Assembly (NCBI GenBank): GCA_016584305.1
Contig: JACEEZ010015171.1
Span: 5,001-69,000, forward strand
Direction: 5' to 3'
Source: Chionoecetes opilio
Lineage: Eukaryota; Arthropoda; Malacostraca; Decapoda; Majidae
Length of the DNA stretch: 64,000 nt
Both the position numbers and the translations under genes were made by a program. Position 1 is the first letter of the stretch, and each line of letters starts with the position of its first letter. Under the pieces are notes generated by a model. That model did no database searches. It had not been told where the DNA came from and was given only the letters and a program-made list of their open reading frames with translations. This document shows, piece by piece, positions 33,957-42,813 of this stretch.

Positions 33957-34289
33957 TAAAGGCCGGGTCACACACACACTTTTTCCGGCATCTTTTGGTA
34001 TTTTGCCACCTTAAGATGCCCGTAGTGGTGGCAAAAAAAATGCGCTTTCGTCACACGGCGTTTCGGCTACGAGCATCTTCTTGCACGGTTCATAATCTTG
34101 AATTGAAGAATAGGATTTGAAGCCTTCTTGCAGGATCCATAATGTTAGTTTTGGTCGCAGGTCCCGGAAGATGCTCGTAGCCGAAACGCCGTGTGATGAA
34201 CGTGCATTTTTTTTTCCACAACTACGGGCATCTTTTGGTAGCAAAATACCAAAAGATGCCGGAAAAAGTGTCCGTGTGACCCGGCCTTA
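33957..34289. mobile_element. MITE with long inverted termini, copy 2
   Basis: About 333 bp. Ends TAAAGGCCGGGTCACACACA and GTGTGACCCGGCCTTA are inverted, and inner arms TTTTGGTATTTTGCCACC and GGTAGCAAAATACCAAAA pair well. Same family as 23365-23707 and better preserved. Confidence 0.9.
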
Positions 34290-34728
34290 AGGCTCTGGAA
34301 CACCTGTGTATGGTAGGCACTGCTGTGTAGCACCTCACGCACCTCTGTAATATTAACGAGGGTACAGATGCCATCCCTCGGTACCTTTGTGAAGTGCGTA
34401 TTCAACCCTTTGTTTTTATTATCATTATTATTCCCAGCCCGTGTCTCCTTCATTATTATTATCATTGTTATCATCATCATTTTATTATGTTGGCTGTCTG
34501 ATCTAGCCTAGGCACCTGATTGGCTAGGCTAGGGCACAGCTTGGCATGCCTGGCACCTCTGTAATGTAAGCTAGGGCCTCAGCCAGTACACAGGCACCTA
34601 GAGGGCCCTGTGGTGCCTCTAGCCTTGGTGAGGTGAGGTACCATAGGCCTGCAGCAATACCAATGGAAATAAAGCCTATTTTTATTATATTTCTTGTTCT
34701 TTTCTGGCAACTTGTGTGTTTGGCTAGT

Positions 34729-34774
<46 letters not shown>

Positions 34775-34992
34775 CCGTATGCATGTTTTCATTCCTATTT
34801 ATAGTCTTGCTGATTTATTTCCCTATAGATTTATGTATGTATATGAATTCTTGTTTGTTTGTTTGTTTGTTTGTTTGTGTGTGTGTGTGTTTGGTGCACA
34901 GTGTTTAGCAGGGCGCGACTTTGTCTTGTGTGACCCCGACCTGTTCATGACCTGTCTTAAAAACCATCAGTACCGCCAATGCATTCACCCAT
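34290..34992. other. Intron with long T run
   Basis: Poly-T of about 45 bases at 34730-34774 and (GTTT)n at 34853-34876. No gene evidence. Confidence 0.5.
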
Positions 34993-35206
34993 TCAACCCC
35001 TTCACGCCCAGATCTTTCCTTGGCTATAAAAAAATTGTATGTTGTCGAGCCATAAAATTACGAAAAGCAACTGAATATACCAGATTAGTTAGTGGACAAG
35101 GATACTAAACAGGTCATAGCTATAAAATATTGCTTATAGTCACTAAAAATCGTCTAATGGTACCCAAATTACAATGGAAATTACGTTCTGGGCCTCAAGG
35201 GGTTAA
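34993..35206. mobile_element. MITE family TTAACCCCTTCACGCCC, copy 5
   Basis: Left end TCAACCCCTTCACGCCCAGA, right end CTGGGCCTCAAGGGGTTAA; internal sequence collinear with copies 1-3. Confidence 0.9.
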
Positions 35207-35367
35207 TGACAGATTTGTTTTCTTACTGCTATATATTTCTGCAGAGACAAGAAATCAAGACTGATATTATGATGTCAATATTGTAAAGATGTGTTTTCCA
35301 TGGCGGGGAATACTGTAATCCACTTCTCTTAATACCACAACTAAATGTCAAGTTCAATTCAATAAAA

Positions 35368-37003
35368 CACAATACAGTCAAGTAAACAATACAGTCAAGT
35401 AAACACACTACAGTCAAGTAAACGCACTACAGTCAAGTAAACACACTACAGTCAAGTAAACACACTACAGTCAAGTAAACACAATACAGTCAAGTAAACA
35501 CAATACAGTCAAGTAAACACACTACAGTCAAGTAAACACACTACAGTCAAGTAAACACAATACAGTCAAGTAAACACAATAGTCAAGTAAACACAATACA
35601 GTCAAGTAAACACAATACAGTCAAGTAAACACAATACAGTCAAGTAAACACAATACAGTCAAGTAAACAATACAGTCAAGTAAACACACTACAGTCAAGT
35701 AAACACACTACAGTCAAGTAAACACAATACAGTCAAGTAAACACAATACAGTCAAGTAAACACAATACAGTCAAGTAAACACTACAGTCAAGTAAACAAT
35801 ACAGTCAAGTAAAACACACTACAGTCAAGTAAACACACTACAGTCAAGTAAACACAATACAGTCAAGTAAACACAATACAGTCAAGTAAACACAATACAG
35901 TCAAGTAAACACAATACAGTCAAGTAAACAATACAGTCAAGTAAACACACTACAGTCAAGTAAACACAATACAGTCAAGTAAACAATACAGTCAAGTAAA
36001 CAATACAGTCAAGTAAACAATACAGTCAAGTAAACAATACAGTCAAGTAAACACAATACAGTCAAGTAAACAATACAGTCAAGTAAACACACTACAGTCA
36101 AGTAAACACAATACAGTCAAGTAAACACAATACAGTCAAGTAAACAATACAGTCAAGTAAACACAATACAGTCAAGTAAACAATACAGTCAAGTAAACAA
36201 TACAGTCAAGTAAACAATACAGTCAAGTAAAACAATACAGTCAAGTAAAACAATACAGTCAAGTAAAACACACTACAGTCAAGTAAACACAATACAGTCA
36301 AGTAAACACAATACAGTCAAGTAAACAATACAGTCAAGTAAACACAATACAGTCAAGTAAACAATACAGTCAAGTAAACACAATACAGTCAAGTAAACAA
36401 TACAGTCAAGTAAACACAATACAGTCAAGTAAACACAATACAGTCAAGTAAACACAATACAGTCAAGTAAACACTACAGTCAAGTAAACAATACAGTCAA
36501 GTAAACAATACAGTCAAGTAAACACACTACAGTCAAGTAAACACAATACAGTCAAGTAAACAATACAGTCAAGTAAACACAATACAGTCAAGTAAACACA
36601 ATACAGTCAAGTAAACACAATACAGTCAAGTAAACAATACAGTCAAGTAAATACAATACAGTCAAGTAAACACAATACAGTCAAGTAAACACAATACAGT
36701 CAAGTAAACACAATACAGTCAAGTAAACACAATACAGTCAAGTAAACACAATACAGTCAAGTAAACACAATACAGTCAAGTAAACACAATACAGTCAAGT
36801 AAACACTACAGTCAAGTAAACAATACAGTCAAATAAACACAATACAGTCAAGTAAACACAATACAGTCAAGTAAACACAATACAGTCAAGTAAACAATAC
36901 AGTCAAATAAACACAATACAGTCAAATAAACACAATACAGTCAAGTAAACACAATACAGTCAAGTAAACACAATACAGTCAAGTAAACAATACAGTCAAG
37001 TAA
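35368..37003. repeat. 17-19 bp minisatellite with forkhead-type core
   Basis: Roughly 90 units of CAGTCAAGTAAACACAATA (19 bp) or CAGTCAAGTAAACAATA (17 bp), with CACAATA/CACACTA variants. Nearly every unit contains GTAAACA. It is not CRISPR-like: there are no unique spacers of constant length, and the host is eukaryotic. It lies in the intron between anchor exons 2 and 3. Confidence 0.97.
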
Positions 37004-37649
37004 ATTCAACAACTATTGCTACATGGGTCGTTTGGGTAAAAAATGAACGAATCACAAAATTATTACATTTCTACGACTATTAAATCACATTGACCATTGA
37101 TACAGAAGGGTTAAAAAGGGTGTTAATGGTAGTGAATGGTGGAACAATGGTGTAATGGTAGTGGTAGTAAAGGTTATATTGGTCAGTAATGCAAGACAGA
37201 GCCGTGACCTTACTAACACCTTGACCTGATAGCACCTGATAGCATTGTGTGTGTGTGTGTGTATGTGTGTATGATAGAAAGAACGGAAAAAAATGGGAGA
37301 TATCGTGAGGAAAAATAGGGGAAAAAATCAAGGGAATAGTTGTGTGTGTGTGTGTTGTGTGTCATCGTGTTGTTCGTACAGTGGCGGAAAAGAAAGAATA
37401 GTTGAAATTGATGATGATGATGATAGAGATGGAGTGGAGGAGGAGTGTGGCGTGTCTCCTCCACCGTCTCCACCACTAAGGTTGTCTTGGCTTCAGTGGA
37501 GGTAAGTGGAACATTTTTATTTGTCCTGCCACAAAGCATATGTACTTCCAGGAGCATAATGAAGCCACTGTTCTCTCCTTCCTCGCATCCCGACCGCTGC
37601 TCTCACCACCACAGGGTTTTGACACCTTTTTATTTATATATATATTAAC
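37004..37649. other. Intron sequence without recognised features
   Basis: Contains GT-rich repeats near 37243-37270 and 37340-37360 and a donor-like GTAAGT at 37501, with no supporting acceptor or homologous coding sequence. Confidence 0.45.
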
Positions 37650-38149
37650 TAGGGGGAGAGCGGGGCAGGTTGCATCGAGGGCAGGCTGCATCGTTGCCTC
37701 TTAACTCGCATGGTATCACACGTACATCGTCTTAATACTACTAACTACTACTACTACTATAAACTACTACTACTACTACTACTACTATAAACTACTACTA
37801 CTACTATAAACTGCTACTACTATAAACTACTACTACTACTTATATAAACTACTACTACTACTACTATTATAAACTACTACTACTACTATAAACTACTACT
37901 ACTACTACTATAAACTACTACTACTACTATAAACTGCTACTACTATAAACTACTACTACTACTACTATAAACTACTACTACTACTATAAACTACTACCTA
38001 CTACTACTACTACTGCTACTACTATAAACTACTACTACTACTACTACAACTACAACAATAATAATAATAATAATAAAAGTTAATGCGAGTTAGAGGCAAT
38101 GATGCAACAACCTACCTGCCCTCGATGCAACCTGCCCCGCTCTCCCCTA
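37650..38149. mobile_element. MITE carrying a (CTA)n microsatellite, copy 1
   Basis: Ends TAGGGGGAGAGCGGGGCAGG and CCTGCCCCGCTCTCCCCTA are inverted repeats; the arms extend through GTTGCATCGAGGGCAGG and TTGCCTCTTAACTCGCAT. The centre (about 37735-38080) is ACTACTACTATAA repeats ending in (AAT)n. A second copy with a much shorter core is at 41326-41543. Confidence 0.92.
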
Positions 38150-39015
38150 TTCGTCACCTTAATTAATTGCCAATAGTACTTTATTTTTCCCCTCTGCATG
38201 CTATATATATATTTGTTTTAACGTCAAGGAATTAATTGCAATGACGTGGGGAGAGCGCGTCAAACGAGATGTTTTTTTGTTTTCTTTCTCTGACTTCAAT
38301 CTTTTGTTAAATTATTATTATTATTATTATTTATATCAATTTTATTATGGACAAAAATTATTCTTGACTCAACATATTTTACAGTCCAACACTTTTTTTA
38401 TTGCTTAACTTTTAACTTCCATTATTGTGTATTACTCTTATTATCATTATTATTATCACTATTATTATTACTATGGTGAGCCGATATGTCATGTGAATAC
38501 AGTGACGTGCATGATGATGATGATGATTCTCTATGTCGCCTTGCATGCCCAGTATTTATTAACACATGATCATTATACAGAACTACTTGCATTTCTTTTT
38601 ATCGCAATTACTACCATATTACACAGTCAGATATATTGCTATTATCATCATTATTATTATTATTGCTATTGCTATTATCACCAAGTACATTTCATCCTAT
38701 CCTAACGTAGTCATTGTTGCTAATAATCTTGTGTCTTATATTAATTTGCATTGAGCTGTAAAGTAAATATCAAGTGCTATTATTATTATTATTAAAGTAT
38801 TGTTTCAGTATTTGCTAACTATCTTTTTATCATGAGACAGGCATTGAGTCCTATATTATAACCTGTACATCAATATACCTATGCACAATTAGCTAGTTTG
38901 TCTTGTAACTCACACTAATAGCTTAAATAAGACTAGATACCATGATTGATAACCTAATTTAATGATCATGAGTTGAATTAATTAACCACTTTGCTCTATA
39001 GTGACCTAATTAATA
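38150..39015. other. Intron, AT-rich
   Basis: Many short ATT/ATC trinucleotide runs (38311-38330, 38440-38470, 38645-38685, 38778-38792). No element ends or exon found. Confidence 0.5.
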
Positions 39016-39017
39016 TG

Positions 39018-39191
39018 ATAACTATGTGGAGTTCATTAATTCAGTTGTTATTCTTGTGTGTTGAGTTACCTAATTAACGATAACTTATGTGGAGTTCATT
39101 AGCTCAGTTGTTATTCTTGTGTGTTGAGTTACCTAATTAACGATAACTTATGTGGAGTCATTAGTTCAGTTGTTATTGTTGTGTGTGTTGA
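39018..39191. repeat. 63-bp tandem repeat, about 2.7 copies
   Basis: Units contain TATGTGGAGTTCATTAATTC, AGTTGTTATTCTTGTGTGTT and GAGTTACCTAATTAACGATAA; the second and third copies begin near 39081 and 39147. Confidence 0.85.
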
Positions 39192-39283
39192 GAGGCCGGT
39201 CATAAGCCTAGGGCCGCTGGGACAGATGGACCCGTTACCTGTACTAACCCATGACCCTTGTGCCCCCGCCTCCCGCCCTGCAG

Positions 39284-39367
39284 AAGAAGATAATGATCAT
39301 GGTGTGTGTGTCGGTTCTCTGTGTTGTCCTGAGTATCAGCGGCGCCAAATACCTCAAACTATTCTAA
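39284..39367 (+). CDS. Syx1A: Syntaxin-1A alternative last exon 3 (membrane anchor, version 3)
   Basis: Acceptor CCCGCCCTGCAG, then 27 codons and TAA (39365-39367): KKIMIMVCVSVLCVVLSISG then AKYLKLF. The first 16 residues are nearly identical to anchor 4 (KKIMIMVCVAVLCVVL), so exons 3 and 4 arose by local duplication about 1.3 kb apart. The hydrophobic core is about 18 residues and is followed by AKYLKLF with two Lys, a basic exoplasmic end not seen in the other versions. Phase 0 fits both SNARE exons. Cys residues at positions 8 and 13 could be palmitoylation sites (inference). Confidence 0.92.
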   Translation, partial: KKIMIMVCVSVLCVVLSISGAKYLKLF

Positions 39368-39669
39368 ATCTTCTACTGCTTCGTTGTAACCTAATTATGT
39401 AAACTCTACAACCCTTTCTGCTGGTAACAAACACCCAGTGAGTATGCCTTTTGGCCTCCGCAGGGAATGCCCAACTACTTCATGACTGGTTTGCAAAGAT
39501 TCCCTGCAGTGTCCAGATCCATAGCATGACATTTTCTCTATTCTCCCATTTCTCTCTCGTCTCTTTTTAATCTACTTCCACGTTCCTCGGATGCCATTGG
39601 AATGCTGGTCCCGTAGACTTTTTAAGAAATTTAGATTTTTTTTCCTAATGTAAAGTTCAGCTATTTAGA
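39368..39669. other. Sequence after anchor 3 stop
   Basis: Possible 3' UTR of the version 3 transcript or intron toward anchor 4. No repeat recognised. Confidence 0.4.
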
Positions 39670-40460
39670 CCATTTTTGCCCGCCATGCTAGAGGCTTTGG
39701 CCGCGGCGGCGCACCTGGACTGCGTCGCCCGCAGCTCAGCCGGATGCACTGCCGCCCCATCGGTCTGTCGGCCTCCCGCGCCACCCCGTAACCCACGGCC
39801 GCGGGTGGAGGGACGGAGAGGTGCCCGAAACCTCCACCGAGGCTGTGGCGGCTACGGGCGTGGCCGGGAGGTCTGCTCAGCCCCGGGGCGTTGCTCCCTC
39901 CGGACGGCGGCCTTGCCTCCGCCTTCCGTGAGGGACACACACCCTTCTGGCAGCCACAGTGTTGCGAGGACCAGCCTGCGGGCGGTGCCTCACGCCGCCC
40001 CACAGGGCACCCGCGGGGCTCAACACCCCCTTCCCCTTCCCCTTCCCCTTCCCCTTCCCCTTCCCTTCCCGCCATCCCCCTGCCAAACTCTCCTTCATCA
40101 CCCTCTCCTTCAACAGTATGAAGCATTTCCTGACTCACTCGAGCAGCCCCGCCCTCCTACCCTCCCGAGCCACTACCCGCGGCTCTCGTCCCCGGGCGGG
40201 GGGCGTCCGGGAGGCAGCTCCTCCCTGCCGCCCTCCGCACCCCTCCCCCCCTCCCCTCACCCCTCACGGCATGAACACCGCTTCACACACCCTAGTCCAC
40301 CCGTCCCCCCCTCACTCCTCCCTTGGAAAAGGTGCCCCCCTTCCCTGGTACGCGGGTGTCGGGGTGAAGGGCGCGTCACCCGTCACCCCGCGCTCCCACC
40401 CGGCGCCGGGGGGCCCTGCCTCTCTGCCGCATGGGGTCCATTGTCCCAGTCTAAGGTAGC
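39670..40460. other. CpG- and GC-rich block between anchor exons 3 and 4
   Basis: About 0.8 kb of markedly GC-rich, CpG-rich sequence (GGCCGCGGCGGCGCACCTGG, CCCACGGCCGCGGGTGGAGG), with a (CCCCTT)n run at 40027-40070, in otherwise AT-rich DNA. Long frames exist on both strands (263 codons +, 157 codons -), as expected from high GC, but they are Pro/Arg/Ala-rich without a recognised domain. It may be an inserted fragment or a CpG-island-like regulatory region. Confidence 0.5.
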
Positions 40461-40622
40461 GACCTAGTCTTACTCCGCTTCAATCAGGCCTCGATGAAAG
40501 AGCGTCACTTTTTATAACTAATCTTTTTTTTATACGGGAATCTGGAGCCTGAATGTTTTGAAGTTACTTTTTCCTTATCATCTATGATTTTAATGAACGC
40601 TTTGCCTGTGCAACCCTTGCAG

Positions 40623-40703
40623 AAGAAGATCATGATCATGGTGTGTGTGGCAGTGTTATGCGTGGTGCTGGCATCCACCATAGGCGGTTACTTCACGTTC
40701 TAG
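40623..40703 (+). CDS. Syx1A: Syntaxin-1A alternative last coding exon 4 (canonical-type anchor)
   Basis: Acceptor CAACCCTTGCAG, then 26 codons and TAG (40701-40703): KKIMIMVCVAVLCVVLASTI then GGYFTF. The ASTIGGYF ending closely resembles the ASTVGGIF-like ending of vertebrate syntaxin 1 anchors, so this is probably the canonical neuronal C-terminus. Phase 0 fits both SNARE exons. A consensus donor GTAAGT sits at 40719, 15 nt after the stop, implying that the 3' UTR of this version is spliced to downstream exons, with candidate acceptors near 41677 and at 42813. Confidence 0.93.
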   Translation, partial: KKIMIMVCVAVLCVVLASTIGGYFTF

Positions 40704-41325
40704 TCTGCCAACGCCGCTGTAAGTACCTAGGCCCCTACCCCCCCACCGCACCCCCTGGACCAGCCCACAACACTACCCCCACACCACTAAACACAGCGCA
40801 ACACAGCCTAGCCGTCAACACAGCGCCAGTCACACACACACTGGGTTCAGCAGCATGGGGGGGTCCGTCCCTGGTCGAGGGGGGGCGGTGCGAGGGTTTT
40901 AAATGTGTACGTATTGTGTTGCGAGGTTGTGGTCCTGTCCCCTACTCATAGACACCCCCCTTGATGTACGTGTTGTGTGAGTGTGTGTGTGTATGTGTGT
41001 GTAGCGTGTGTGTGTGTGTGTGTGTATGAGAGCCAGTGTCAACCATCGCCGAGCAGAAAAAAGCAGCTGTGTTCCATCCAAATTTTTCTTTAAGCGACCA
41101 TAGTGATATCTTTCTTTTTCTTTAGTTTAGCTCTTCATACATCTCTTTATCTAGCCGGGATCTAACTCAGATGGATTACACAAGCTGGCTGCACAACTAT
41201 AATTGTGTTGGCATACAAAAAAAATTAATATATTGAGGTACAGATATGTTCCTCAAAGGTCACGGCAATGTGTTGTAAATGTACAGGAGTGAAAATGTAG
41301 CAAGTGTTAGGAAGGCTCTCTGAGG
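40704..41325. other. 3' UTR start and intron after anchor 4
   Basis: Donor GTAAGT at 40719. Downstream are C-rich and GT-rich patches (40970-41030) and AT-rich sequence. Confidence 0.5.
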
Positions 41326-41543
41326 TAGGGGAGAGCGGGGCAGGTTGCATCGAGGGCAGGTTGCATCATTGCCTCTAACTCGCATGTTATCACACGTACA
41401 TCGTCTTAATACTACTACTACTACTACTACTATAAACTACTACTACTACTACTACTACTACAACTACTACTACAACAATAATAATAATAAAAAAAGTTAA
41501 TGCGAGTTAGAGGCAATGATGCAACCTGCCCCGCTCTCCCCTA
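41326..41543. mobile_element. MITE carrying a (CTA)n microsatellite, copy 2
   Basis: Ends TAGGGGAGAGCGGGGCAGGT and CAACCTGCCCCGCTCTCCCC plus TA are inverted; the core is a short (CTA)n/(AAT)n. Its arms match those of 37650-38149 but the core is much shorter, showing that the microsatellite grows or shrinks inside the element. Confidence 0.92.
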
Positions 41544-41677
41544 CAACAATTGCTATAGCAGTGATTGTCAGGGATTCTGGCTAGATCTGATAGTGATCTT
41601 GCAGTTTGATGGATATTTGAATCTGTGTGTGTGTGTGGTGTGTGTGTGTGTTCAGAGAGAGAGAGAGATGGATGCAG

Positions 41678-41724
41678 GGGAGGAGGTGTGAGAGTACAGT
41701 CTCGGGACGTCTGCTCAGCCACAG
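41678..41724 (+). other. Candidate 3' UTR exon of syntaxin-1A
   Basis: A short segment between a possible acceptor (GATGCAG, 41671-41677; an alternative is GTTCAG at 41654) and a consensus donor ACAGGTAAGG at 41725. It falls in the region where the 3' UTR of the anchor 4 transcript should be spliced. No protein match. Based only on splice-site appearance. Confidence 0.3.
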
Positions 41725-42165
41725 GTAAGGTTCTTGTCACATCTTGTCCTGCTCTTGGTATGAACTACCCAGTGTTACGAACGCACCGAGAGGGAGGCAG
41801 AGAGAACAAAATTTTGAACTCTTATGAACAACACCTCGAACGTCCTAACTAATCCTTACGTTGAGAGTTATTGATGGTTTTAATCTCACGTCGGTGTTGA
41901 ATTGATCAGCTTCATATGTCCGTCTGTCTCCCACTCGCCTAATGTTAATAATGTTTATAGGCATTTTATTTTATTGTGAGAAAGAGATAGTGGAGCTTAA
42001 CGTTAAGTATTGTGTTTATATGTTGTTGATTTTATTTTTTTTTTTTTTTATTATTATTGTTGTCTGAAATAGAGAAAGAATAAGTTATGGATATACTATT
42101 TACATTTTGTGAAAGTCATGTTATGTATTGTGTCTGTATTGTGTTCAGTCATATGATTTGACGTG
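41725..42165. other. Intron or UTR sequence without recognised features
   Basis: AT-rich, with a poly-T/(TTA)n patch near 42031-42060. Confidence 0.4.
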
Positions 42166-42169
42166 ATCT

Positions 42170-42330
42170 ACTCTATTCTGTATTACACTACTACTAATAC
42201 TCTAACTACTACTACTACTATATACTACTACTACTACTACTACTACTACTGTACTTACCTACTACTACTACTATACTTACTATACTACTACATACTACTA
42301 CTACTACTACTGTTACTACTACTACTACTT

Positions 42331-42372
<42 letters not shown>

Positions 42373-42460
42373 TTACTACTACTACTGCTACTACTACGTC
42401 TGTTTCTATTACTAACACTAATACCACCACTACTACTACTACTACTACAGTATAATACAT
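42170..42460. repeat. (CTA)n imperfect microsatellite
   Basis: About 290 bp of ACTACTACT with interruptions. Unlike the two MITEs it lacks the flanking inverted arms. Confidence 0.93.
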
Positions 42461-42616
42461 ATCTATGTCTTCTTATCACTACTATCTGTTCTACTACATA
42501 TACTATTACTACTACTGTACTAATCTACTACACCACTACGTATCTACTTACTATTCTGTGTCAATCTTCTCTCTCTTACTCTCTGCTCTAATCTATCACC
42601 ACTCTGATTCTCCTCT

Positions 42617-42778
<162 letters not shown>

Positions 42779-42813
42779 CAATCACCATTACTAACACTGT
42801 CACCCTTTTGCAG

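Noticed and set aside
35368..37003. CRISPR-like array
   Set aside because: Units are contiguous 17-19 bp repeats without distinct spacers, in a eukaryotic intron.
39676..40467. 263-codon Pro/Ala/Arg-rich frame in the CpG-rich block
   Set aside because: Overlapping long frames exist on both strands, as expected at high GC. No recognisable domain, and no acceptor/donor pair fits syntaxin phases.
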